Source: Isoetes taiwanensis
Lineage: Eukaryota > Streptophyta > Lycopodiopsida > Isoetales > Isoetaceae
Assembly (NCBI GenBank): GCA_021234155.1
Contig: JAJEKV010000035.1
Span: 6,106,068-6,170,067, forward strand
DNA: 64,000 nt
Direction of reading: 5' to 3'
This document shows, one piece after another, positions 11,412 to 22,461 of the stretch; position 1 is the first letter of the stretch; each line of letters begins with the position of its first letter. The notes under the pieces are model-generated. The model searched no databases, was not told the origin of the DNA, and saw only the letters and a list, made by a program, of their open reading frames with translations. The position numbers were made by a program, and so were the translations under genes.

Positions 11412-14400
11412 CTCTGGATTTGTTTCGCGGTCCAGACGTTGAGCCTGCGAAGATCATCACACCTTCCAATGAAAGGAAGTGGTGCATTGAAATTGCACAA
11501 GCAATTCCACAGACAAAAGGAGACCGCAGAAAAGACCTATGCTTGTTCCTCAAGACTGGCAAAAAAGCTGAGGACATACAACAGATAGGAATTGTCATTG
11601 CTATGTGGGAAGGAACAAAAAACAATGTCCAAGATGCCATTATATGCAGCGTGGAGGATACACAAAATTTGCAGTTCCTTGAGTACGTTCTTAAATGGAC
11701 AAACTATGATCCCTCACTCATGACAGCTAGCAAGTTAAACAAGCCGGCCACAGGAAAGAATGTTCCGACCAGTGCAAAAGGCTACGACTGGGAGCTGCAG
11801 TCCTATTCAATCTCTGTCTCTGTCCGGAATAACTGGAAATAGGGATATATTGTCTGGTTTCTCGACATGCAGAAAAGGTTTGCTAGCAGATAAGAAACCA
11901 CCCAGCATTGCATTGAAAGCTAAACGAGATGAGAAAATGCCCTCGGTAATGGACACAAACTGGTTAAGAGCTCAGGGGAAGAAAAAACATGTAAAGCCCG
12001 TTTCTTTAGCAGAGGACTCTACCCAGACCAGAGCCCTATCTGTGGAGCCTGTTTCCACTGCCCAGCCTTCTGCTATTATTAATCCTACTCAGCCTTTGGC
12101 TATTTGTGCTCCCCCTATTGTGACGAAAGATACTACGGTCCCAAATAAGATTTCTAAGTTCACGATCAACCTCCGCAAACTGACTACTTCTGACAGCGGA
12201 GAGCCTTCGTCTTCTCGCACGCCCCCTTCCGTCTCAGGTATTTCATCCTCGAAAAGCTTAACATGGCCCGTTGTTTCTGAACTGCCGACGGAGCTTAAAT
12301 TCAATCCTGAGGAAGAACGCAAGTTGGCAGAACAAACTGCACAGAAGCTTGAACAATTTAAACGGTTCTATCCGCTTGGTGTGAACTGGTTTATGAAGGT
12401 CTCTATCTTTGATTGCGAGCCAGCTCTGCTAACCTCACGCATCGAATGCGTTCAAACGACCATGTGCAGACACTCGTGAAGAGCTTCAAGACGTATCCTA
12501 CGGAGGTGCTCACACCGGCCGACGTTGTCCCCTTCGACCCGATTACCAGGTGATTGTTATTGTCCATCATTTCTGTTTTGTGGCTTCCTAACTTATAAGT
12601 GCACATTATTTCAGGAAGAAGATCACGTGGAACACATAAGCTGATTTGAAGGGCAAGAAATGTTGGATAATTTCTGGTAACCACAGTATATGTGCAGCTC
12701 AATTGCTTTGTGGTGTTGTTGGAGAGCTGGAACAGCGGCTAGAGTTTGCTAAAGCCTACGCCAGGAGAAGAACAAGAGTGCTTAATGGAAATTTGACAGA
12801 TAGAGAATATATTGAATTGAGCATTCAGTGCAATGAAGTCATTGCTAACACTGTATACAGAGAACCATTGTTAGAGAAGCTTCAACAGCTGCGGCATCAA
12901 CATAAGGCGTATGGATGTCCTCCGCAAGGTCCTATTGGTACTGCCACAACCTCAACATAGAAGGTATTTTTCTTATCTTAGCTCATGAACATCGCGGCCG
13001 CGATTTTCCTGACCATTTCTTTTGTAGGACTTCCACGAGATAGCTACCACAACTTTTAAGGTGAAGGAGCTAAAAGACGAAAAAGAATTTATTTTTATGG
13101 AGGAGCGGGTCTTCAGAAAATTAATGGAAGTGGCCAACAAATGGGTGAGCAAAAAAATCTGTGATGAACATGGAGATTTTCCTGATAAGCCCACGAAGGA
13201 CTTCTTCAACAAACCTGGTTAAGATCCCTTCGAGGCATGTCTAATGCAGAGGTGTCTCAGCTTCTTGATGAGATTTTGGAAGGAAAAACATACATTAAGG
13301 TGCAAGCCGGATATCATGGCAGGTTTGATTGCAAGCAGCGCGCCATTGACATTAGAAGCTTGACCTTCATGCGGAAAGAGATTTTGTCATACGCTTCCAC
13401 GTTTCTTCAGAAAGAATACACTTTCTGGGAAGAGTTGCTGTCTGATTTTCCTGCTTTCACGGAACAACGGATTCTTGATATATCTGATTCGGATACAGAG
13501 TACGTGAAAGCCAATTACAATAAGGATCATGTTGTGGGTAATTTGCCCGATTTTTAGAACCCATTAGATCGATTTTGAAACCTGATGAGGCTATCAAAAT
13601 CAAAGAAAAGAAAAATGTTGTACATGCTGTGACAAAGGAAGGGATTCCTACCTCCACTCCAGTATCTGAGAATGCAACTTTGGTGTTCATTGACATTAGA
13701 GGATTCTCTACATTATGGATGTGCAAAAAATACATGGAACTCTTTACAAGAATATCCAGCATGACAACTGCTAATATTTATCACCTGGTGATTCTGATGC
13801 GGTCTGTGAACTTGCCAGATTGCTTGTACAGCCAGAAACAGATTCAAGGCGGGTCCCATATTTCTGTAGGCACATATGACGAGCCAGGATAGGTGAACAA
13901 GAAAAGGGTGAAGGAATATCAGTATTACATCACCCATATATGCAGTAACAGAAGCGACTCCAGGGTCAGCTCGATATTGCCAGAACTGGAGCTTCGTTTA
14001 CCACCGGTGAGCACTGCACCAAAAGAACACCCCCTTGCCACCAATGCCTGTCACTGGTAACGAAGAAACTGATGAGAAAATGAGAAAACAATGGCAGACT
14101 TACTTCACGGGTAAACCCAGGTACAAGTTTGTCGGAATGGAAGGTGATCACGTGCTGAAGTGCCAGTTGAAGACATCATATGCTTATAGTTGACAAGCTT
14201 GTGCCCAAGGATGGTTGTGTCCTTGATTTCTTCTCAGCAGGTACTACTTCCCGTGTCGCCTTAATACAGGGAAAGAAAAGTATTGCTTTCGTAAGCCAGG
14301 GTAAAGTATGCCGATTTCTGAGGGCTTTCTTGGATAAGCTCAAAAAAATGGTTTGCCAGGGCACTGGGGAGACAGTTGAAGAGGAGAAGGCAGACACTAT

Positions 14401-15201
14401 AAATGATCCTGACAAGATCAATTTAAATATTACCCAGAGAACAGATATATCTAAGATTGATGAAATCTTGGATCAAATGGATGAGAAAAGCTATGAGGAA
14501 AGGATGCAGGAAACGAAAAGACTTCTGGAGTCTATTGAGAAAGGTATTATTGCGCTAGAGCCCGTGTTTCAAAAATTGGGGGCTTTAAACAAAAAATTTG
14601 ATGCCTACATGCCTTTCTTGACAGGCGGGTCGAATTTCGAATACGTAGGCATGGACATGGATCAAGAGGGTGAGCCATCAGGTACACAAGAGCATCAGGT
14701 TCCAGCCAAGAAAAAGAAGCTCTTCCATGCACCCGATTTTGCCTGTGCTGTGCAGAGTGGCGCATCGATCGAAGGCAGCGCTATGGATACTGAGACTGGA
14801 GGACCGGATCCACATATCCAAGTCCTTGCACAGGCCATGTCTGTAGACATCCCAGATGTAACAGGCTATACTGAGATGGACACAGCAGAGGTTATACAAA
14901 GGGGCCAGGAACATGTTGCTAGGATAGCTGCTGAGATAGGTGTTGTACCTGAGTCAGTATTAGAAACCCAGATGGACTAATTTCTGCCCCTCTGGCAAAG
15001 TAATGTACATTGCTATATTTGAGGAATATAACTTACAAGGCTTTGAAGTTTTCCATATCTTTGAGTTTTCTTATTGTTTGTTTCTTGTCTAAACTTTCCT
15101 TGACTCGATATTTGCTAGCACTTTCTTAGAATTATTGGCTTCTACAAACTTCTTCTAAATTAAGAATTCGAATCAGATGGGTAGCTAAACAGCTCAAAAT
15201 G

Positions 15202-15322
15202 TTCGCCACCGCGATCCTCAATATCACTTTGATTTCTTTTCATCCATGTGTAGATCTTAACGGACTTGTGATATTATATCCATGGGCTAGCTAAGCAGCT
15301 TCAAATCTTCGCCGTCGCGATC
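15202..15322. repeat. Two further GATCGC-type palindromes downstream of the methyltransferase gene
   Basis: ttcgccaccgcgatc (15202-15216) and ttcgccgtcgcgatc (15308-15322) keep the right arm GCGATC; the left arm is TTCGCC/TTCGC. Both follow a 'gctagctaa(g/a)cagct' context, so a ~106-bp unit is duplicated here. They mark sequence on the far side of the methyltransferase gene, possibly near the element's end. Confidence 0.7.
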
Positions 15323-15943
15323 CTGCTGAGTATTTTTACTCTTTCTTGTGGACTGCTCTTACTCATAAAGGAGCTTGGGATAGCCTTATACATGTTAAAG
15401 TCGGATACATCGCTGGTTGTGACAAAAAAACAACGAAAAAAAGGGCAACTTTTACTCTGTTGCAACCACTTACGGTGTTTTATAGACAACCAAGAACCTA
15501 TTTCATGCTAAACGAGAATTCCGAAATTCTCTAATTAATTAATTCGTGCTTTGATCTATTTTGATCCTTTTCGCCATTTGTGATGCATTACGATTTATTA
15601 ATGCATTGCATTATTTTCACTGCTTATATGGCGTTTACTTTCTTATTGTGTTGCATCACATCTTTGCAAGTGGGTTATTTTTTATGAGTTTTTATTTATT
15701 GATTCCACTCTACATTCTTTTCGGATGTGTCATTTTTATTATTTTTCTAGATACAAACATCCATGGGTCCCTTATGTATCTTATTTTGAGATGTTTGAAT
15801 CTGTCCTGGAATGCATATGCAAGAAATGCAATTGCAATATCTATTGCCAAAATAGTACCTTTGCACGTGCTTATTTTGATTTGATTGCATCAATGACATG
15901 ATGTTCTAGATGTGAAGTTGACCCTACTATTTTAATTTGCAGG
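15323..15943. other. Intergenic, no gene seen
   Basis: AT-rich sequence with short hydrophobic open frames and no recognisable domain. The border of the palindrome-bearing element and the 5' end of the next Helitron probably fall here or just beyond, but I could not find terminal motifs. Confidence 0.4.
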
Positions 15944-16452
15944 TATTAGATGCTGCTTTTCTGATTCTTCATTTCATATCCATCCTTCTTGTAGAAACCA
16001 AAACCAAAGCGGTTCTTAATGAACTATCAAGAAGAGAGCAATTATAAATTCGGGCTCTTCCTTGCTCATGTTTCATCACAAAAGTTATGTTTTGAGGTAA
16101 ATAGTTCATCTTCTTTATTGCTATGTCTTATCATGTTTTGTTTTCAAATCTTCTGCAGTCAGGAAGAGATGTTCTATTTTCACAGTCTTCTTGACCAAGA
16201 TTCATCTAGAATGGTGACTTGATTGGCAGTTGATTGTTTTAATAGGTGCATGAGGTATTCTTTGAAGGTTTACTTATTGTTCTTTGATGCCCCTGCTTCT
16301 GCTGTTGGAAATACTCAAGAATTTGCTATTATTGATCATGTCCACCATGATGAGAATGGACGACTTCTATTATTTCTGTAATGAAGTTTTCTAGAGTCTA
16401 TAGATGTGCATCCAGAACACACTCTTGCCTTTCGTGTTGATATGCAGGTCAC
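15944..16452 (+). pseudogene. Exon-like gene fragments, probably captured by a Helitron
   Basis: Coding-looking stretches follow acceptor-like sites: aatttgcag at 15943 then VLDAAFLILHFISILLVET; ttctgcag near 16160 then EEMFYFHSLLDQD. Around 16300-16450 a further stretch reads NTQEFAIIDHVHHDENGR and HPEHTLAFRVDMQ before a possible donor. Stops and frame changes separate them. I do not recognise the protein. The position upstream of a Helitron 3' end suggests transduplicated exons of a host gene. Confidence 0.35.
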
Positions 16453-17907
16453 TTTAGCTATACCTAATAGCCTGTAGGGCTTTCCACTAGAATTTTTAGT
16501 TGCGTGCCTTTTATTAATTGTGCTCCATGGATAGCATGTTCAACTATGCGTTATGGTACTAGCACATAAGGGAGTGACTGGAGAAGATTAAATGCAGTAA
16601 GAATTTGTAATTCCATCTCCATGTTTCATAGGTTTAAACAAACATAATGTCATAGAAAGCTGTCATTGTCATTATACTGAGAAATCTCTTAGTGTCATTA
16701 TACCAAAACGTATGGTTTCTTACTTGAATTTTATTTAGGAATGCCGAAATATTTGGAAATGATGGCCTAACTTGAATGCAGTATTTGGTCATCAAGCATG
16801 TCTAAAGCTATAAACCCAAAATCCTGGCTGGCATCAATCTGGCATGCAGTTCTTGCAAGCTGTCAACAAGAAATAATGTCATTAAGCATCTTTGGAGCTA
16901 CCAAGTGATATGCATTTCTTAGAAGCTGGCAATAGTTAGGCTTCAGGCCCAAATCTATGCTCAAATCTATGCTCAATGTAGCCATTCTCTAATAGATAAA
17001 ATGAAGTATACCACAATTCCAACTATTGTTTGCACAAGTTGTTATATGGATCTCATTGATCTCCCTAAGCAAACAAACAAACTCACGAACGTGTACTTAA
17101 AATTTTGGTATCAATAACAAACAAACAAAAATATACTTAGATTTTGGCATCAATAATAAGATCTCGACACCCATCCCCCTCCCGAATTGCGTAAAACACC
17201 TTATGATCATAAAAGATGGACATTGGCTATAACATGCCAATTCATAATGTGGTTCAATAAGAAGCATAGAAGTTTTTTATAAAATTAAATATTTTATGTG
17301 TTGTTCATGTCGTAGGCACTAGAATTGGCAAGGATATGATGGTATATAGAAAAATATTATTTACACCCACTAGAGTGTTGTCAAATTCGATATCATTTGC
17401 CATGGATGCATATTCCTATACATAGTCACAAAAATGCATTACATATTCTGATCATTTCACCTCAATTGAATTCATGATTTTTGTTGTTCGACATCTTCCA
17501 CAACATTTCCCGAACTATGATCACATTTCAGAATTTTAATCCCATTGTGTATATCAGGATTTCATTAGTTTTTCAAGTCATTGTCCCCCCATAACCCAAA
17601 AAAAAAAAAAAAAATAGATAGTTTAGAACACACAATATATTGCAACAATATATTAATTGCAGGTGATGTGCTTTCACACCCAACCATCCCGCATATTCAC
17701 TCATATGAATAGACATACAAAACATATGAATCGTGCCAGTTAAATCGTCTACTCCCCATTTTATATACACATATTATAGTTTACACGTCCAACATCCATT
17801 CCTTCCATTTTATCCCATCCCATCCCATCCCAATCCCACTCCATTACTTCCATTAAAACCATTCTATTAATTATTGCACCTACCTAATTCATGCATCTAC
17901 GGCTAAT
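16453..17907. other. Helitron C interior / intergenic, no gene seen
   Basis: AT-rich DNA with an A16 run near 17600 and a tandem of 'atcccatccc' words near 17810-17845. No coding signal. Confidence 0.4.
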
Positions 17908-17936
17908 GCCCGGCATCGCCGGGCACACGGTTCTAG
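17908..17936 (+). mobile_element. Helitron 3' terminus (element C)
   Basis: Hairpin GCCCGGCATCGCCGGGC (17908-17924), ACACGGTT, then CTAG followed by T. This is the plant Helitron 3' end in plus orientation. The hairpin closely resembles those of Helitrons A and B. I found no matching 5' TC terminus upstream, so the length is unknown. Confidence 0.7.
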
Positions 17937-18690
17937 TGATGCTTAAAACAACACATGATGCTTAAACAACACATAATCATACAACATGCGAAGGAGATGT
18001 CTGCCGCTCTTAGGTCAGCTGGAGCTATGTTTTTCTATGCATTGACCCAAATGTACTTATCTTCACATGCTTGTGGCTGATATAAGATGGCAAAAGCATC
18101 ACAGAAGGCTGATGATGTAGTGGATGCCATTAAAATACCTACTGGGAAAAGGAAATTTGAAGACGAATGGAGGCATTGTCTGTCCCGTGTTATAGGCCCA
18201 TTCAAGGGTCAAGCCAATTGTTTTTTATTCGAAGCTCTATGAATGTGAAGTTAAAATTATTTCATTAACCATAAATCGATGCTGCAAGGAATGATCATGC
18301 AGTTGATCGGAGGTATGCTTAAGAATCAATTGCGTAAGCGATTGCGATGCACAAGATGGCTCCATAAAACCCTTCAAATGGACTCTTGATATGGCATGCT
18401 ATCCCACCACCCAACCATGAGCCCTCAGCCAAGACACAACTGCTCTAGAGCTCTCCCCCAAGCAACTATATAGCATGCACGCCCCTTCGGTCCCTCTTTG
18501 GACCAAAGCCTCCTTTGGACAAAAGCCCAAAGGTCCCAAAGGCCCACATGGCCCAAAAAGGCCTAAAGCCTTTTGCCACGTCCTTGGTATATATCATTCC
18601 CTCCCTCTTGACATTGCAGCAGTCCTCTGCTGCAAAAATGGTGTTTAAATACCTTTAGCCATCCGAGCATAGTCCTTCCTTGGCCCTCAC
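17937..18690. other. Unassigned sequence beside the Ty3 remnant
   Basis: Contains short direct duplications (gatgcttaaa(a)caacacat twice at 17937-17970) and a G/C-rich stretch with repeated 'aaggcccaaaag' words (18500-18570), which may be part of the LTR or 3' end of the neighbouring retroelement. No LTR pair could be established. Confidence 0.3.
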
Positions 18691-18749
18691 TTAGGCCGAC
18701 TAGTAGAAGCATGTCCTTGGACTTCTTCTTGTCTCTCGGCTTCCTTTGC

Positions 18750-20480
18750 TTTCCGATCTTTATATTCCTTAAGAATATCTGGATAAGCTTTTAAAACATT
18801 GCCACGCACCCATGAAGCGTCCTCCAAAGGTTTTTGAGCAAACTTTACCAAATATTATCTTGAACCACTAGTGGATTTATCCGCCAAAATTGTTTCCGGC
18901 TCTAGAACTTTGGAATCATCAATCAATTCTGGCTCACTTAACCTCCCAAGTTGAGGTTACTCCTTACCATGATAAGCCTTTAGGAATGACACATTCACTA
19001 CATCATGCATTTTCCAACCTTGAGGCAATCTTAATTGATATGCATTCTCATTGACCACTTTAATAACTTGAAATGGTCCATGGAAACGGGGTGCCAACTT
19101 AAGATCCTTCTTGAACGCATCTTTCTTAAAGTGGCCTTTATGGATCCTAATCCATACCCAATCTCCTTCCTTAAAAACCATTGGTTGCCGCAACTTAGAT
19201 GATTTATTTGCAAAAGATGCTTGAGCAATACGAGCTTGAAGCAAGTCTATGAGATCCTTATGCTCAATAACCAAATCATCAGCAGCTGGAACATCCTCAC
19301 ACACTCGAAAGAGTGTCTCCCGTACAGGCTGAGCATAGACCGCCTAAAAAGGGGTCATCTTTATGGTAGATTGATAGGTATTATTATACACAAATTCAGC
19401 AACAGGCAAATACTCTTCCCAATGACCTTGATGTTCATTGACAAATCCCCTTAAGATGGAACAAATAACCTTTTTTACCACCTCGGATTGTCCATCAGTT
19501 TCTGGGTGGAAAGCAGTGGAGAACCTTAACTCTGTTCCCAAATGCATAAATAATGCCTTCCAGAATTTACTAGTAAACTTTGTATCACGATCAGATACAA
19601 TAATCTGTGGCAACCCATGTAGCCTAAATATCTCTTTGATAAAGAGCGTAGTCGCACTGTAAGCCGTCAACTTATCCGAACAAGGATTTAAAACCTGGAA
19701 AGCAAACTGATGATTATGATTCCATTGGAAAGGAACATCTTTTCGTAGCAATAAATATAAATCTGAAGCTAAACGAGCAAAATTCTGTACAAACTTCCTA
19801 TAATAACTGAATAAGCCCAGAAAGGGCAATGCAACAACTGAAGTAGGTACTGGCCAATCCACAATTGCTTGTACCTTACTGGGATCAACTTTAAGACCCT
19901 TAACGCAAACAATATGACCCAAATATTCAATTTTCGATTGGGAAAAGATACTTTTCTTAGGATTAAGAGTAATAGACTCCTCCCTTAACCGACGTAAAAC
20001 CTCCTGCAAATGCAAGTAATGATCTTCCTCGGACTTATTAAAAACCAATATGTCATCAAAGAAAATGACAACATAAGCGCCATGCACATCTTCAAATATT
20101 TGCCCCATTAGCCTCGCAAAAGAAGCTGGCGCATTTGTAAGTCCAAATGGCATGACCAAAAACTCATAATGTCCAAAGGTTGTCCGAAACGCAGTCTTAT
20201 GAACATCTTCAGGCGCAACCTTAAGTTGCCAATACCCTGACTTAAGATCAAGACGGCTAAAAACTGTGGCACCTTGGAGTTGATCAAACAAATCATCAGC
20301 CCTTGGTATAGGAAACCGATTCTTAATGGTTATCTTATTCAAAGCGCGATAATCTATACACATGCGCTCAGAATTATCTTTTTTCTTAACCAACAAGAGG
20401 AGCACCAAAAGGTGAAGAATTATGGCGGATCAATCCAGCTTGAAGTAACTCATCAAGCTGGCATTTGGATCAACTTCAGT
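18750..20480 (-). pseudogene. Ty3-type chromovirus retrotransposon pol remnant
   Basis: From 20408 down: reverse transcriptase with a CIDYRALNKIT block, SRLDLKSGYWQ and catalytic FFDDIL. This passes in frame directly into the integrase core (SDRDTKFTSKFWKAL, then the HPETDGQSE block). RNase H, protease-side sequence and the integrase zinc finger are missing, so a large in-frame deletion lies near 19680. A TAG at 19344-19346 follows MTPF, where Ty3 elements usually have Gln. The next segment (19304-18957) is the integrase C-terminal part with a GPF-like RFHGPFQVI block. A decayed chromodomain-like stretch follows near 18905-18750. The 5' side is cut at about 20480 after a frameshift near 20405. 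No intact LTRs were seen. This is a dead copy. Confidence 0.9.
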
Positions 20481-20911
20481 GGATTCTACTTGGTTAGAAC
20501 CTCCAGGTTGCCTAAGGCAACCAATCTTTGTGGAAAATTTGCAAAATAGCATCAATTACATTAGGACCCTTAAAGCAAAATGAGGTAGTTGCACTCATAT
20601 CTGAATATCTCGAGTTTGCTGATCTTTTTTAAATGAGTTTTGGAAGAACAATCAGAGAAAAATGTGGGAAGAAAATTGGCTCAATTTGGATATGGAATGA
20701 CTGAGAAAACCGGGTTCAAAGTTGGAAGAAAATTTGGCCAGCACACTTCCCTGAGACTAAACAAGATCTGCACATTCAAATGATATATCTTGAGTTTACT
20801 ACACATTTTTAGATTATTTTTGGAATGTCTATAAGAGAAAAGTTGTATGAACATGTTGGATAAAACTTAGAACGATTTGGAACTGGGATGATGGAGAGAA
20901 AGGAGTTCAAA

Positions 20912-21300
20912 GTGGATGATAATTCATTTGGAGGCATAAGCATACCAGAAGAATTGAGCAACTGTATCAGCCTTCCGAGCCTGAGAATTAATGACTGTGA
21001 CTACAAAGGTACACTGCCTTCTTCTCTAGGAAAGCTTTCGCAACTATAAGAATTTACTGTAGCAAACAACATGTTTCATGGGAGCATCTCAAAATCACTA
21101 GGGAATTATACTACTCTGACTAAACTCCGTTTAATGAATATCAGGAAGTATGCCCTCTTCATTTGGGAATTTTTTCAAACTTCAATATCTCTATCTATTC
21201 AACAACCCTCTTAATGGTTCTGTGCCTTCCAGTGTTGGAGCCTGCCGGAACTTGCTTCAGTTAGATCTTCACGACAACAAACTCTCTGGTCAAATCCCTT
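20912..21300 (+). pseudogene. Fragment of LRR receptor-like protein gene
   Basis: The stretch starting at attcatttggaggcataagc matches the end of the LRR ORF at 25188-25270. It continues with LRR-like text (SGSMPSSFGNF and similar) that matches 26250-26540. Frameshifts and stops break it. It is an extra, 5'-truncated copy of the gene family that fills 23.8-28.9 kb. Confidence 0.6.
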
Positions 21301-22461
21301 TTAATTGCAAGTGCATATAATTGCACTTCCATTTACAAGTGCATATAATTGCAACAATATCTTGATGTTTATCCTCATCAATAAGAAATTGAACTTGGTT
21401 CTGCTTCATTTTCCTGTACTAAATTATTATGTAGTAGCCATTCTTTTATTATACAGGACTCTCACAGATTGGTTAGAATAATGATGTGCTTTTTGAAGGC
21501 TGAAGCGATTAAGATCATTTGGTAGTGATATGTCTGCATTGGGTTTGTGGGGTGAGTTTGCAATTGTTGTTTCTATTATTTCTTTCATTGTGGAGTCATG
21601 CATTATTGAAGCTCATAGGTGTTTAGTTAATCTGATGTATTGTCCATTTGTTCTTGATTTCTTGTGGTACATTTTGAGTGTATTTCTAAGGAAAGATGGA
21701 AAGCAATGTGCAATATATATATAAGAATGCATTAAACCCCACAAATTATTACTCCACTCTTATGGTATAATCACATGAAATGCCCCCAAGGTGGGCAATT
21801 TTCTATGATTACATAAGTTTTAGCTGGCTGAAGCGAACTTTGTACAGATCAATCTATATTAGAACTCTAAAAGTTTGATGGCCTAGATTTGGCTTGAAAG
21901 TTGCACAGTCTAGAATCCTAAAAGTTAGACGACCCAGATTTGGCTTGAAAGTTGCACAGTTCAGATAGCTAGTCAGTTTGAACAAGAACTCTAAAAGTCT
22001 GACGGGTCATATGTGACTTAAATGTTCTTAGAGATATTATAGTAGCCACGCTTGGGATACATATATCCAAGAAAATCCATTAAGCCCATCCTTCATCTTT
22101 TGTAATGTTTCATATCTAGTTGACAAGAGGCATACCCACAGGTTTCATATTTTATTTACGCAAACAATTAACAACATCTAGATCTTTCAATTTAGAGCCC
22201 AACTAGAAAATCCAAGAATCTTTAAAGGTAGCTATAGATAAGTGTACAACACGCACTAAATAATGCAATTAATAAATGCCTTCAAAGTCTTACATGGTGT
22301 TTTTCACAACACATCCATAACCACAACACATCCATGTTCATATAAAAGCAGCAAGAGAGAGTGATTGTATAAAATTTGGTAAACAATCTCAACAACTCAT
22401 AGACATGGTGTCACGAAGAAAAAAAAATTTGAGGGCCATCAAAATGGCTCGGGTGTGCGCG
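21301..22461. other. Intergenic, no gene seen
   Basis: AT-rich. Two direct copies of 'aagtt(t/a)ga(t/c)g(g/a)cc(t/c)agatttggcttgaaagttgcacag' lie near 21867 and 21925. An ORF at 21530-21724 is short and hydrophobic, with no family signal. Confidence 0.4.

Larger units (their letters stand above)
10923..14980 (+). pseudogene. ParB-like / DNA amino-methyltransferase fusion gene, intron-containing, several lesions
   Basis: Proposed exon 1 is ATG 10923 to 11051 with donor AAG|GTTAGT. The next exon begins after a good acceptor at 11411. Introns 12550-12614 and 12964-13027 have GT-AG ends and keep phase. After a Ser/Thr/Pro-rich linker comes PADVVPFDPITR, then KKCWIISGNHSICAAQ (12655-12702). This resembles the ParB/sulfiredoxin-like fold, where GQH or GNH follows a hydrophobic strand. 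A FIDI-type motif IV stretch lies near 13690, and VLDFFSAGTTSR (from 14219) is motif I, so the order IV then I is that of beta-class N6-adenine/N4-cytosine methyltransferases. The C-terminal ~190 residues are helical, with charged and Gln-rich stretches. Breaks: frameshifts near 11840, 12428, 13220 and 13555-14180; stops near 12640 and 12958; and a phase mismatch at intron 1. Motif I also lacks one residue of FxGxGTT. The gene is non-functional as read, unless base-call errors exist. The whole reading is from motifs only. Confidence 0.65.
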
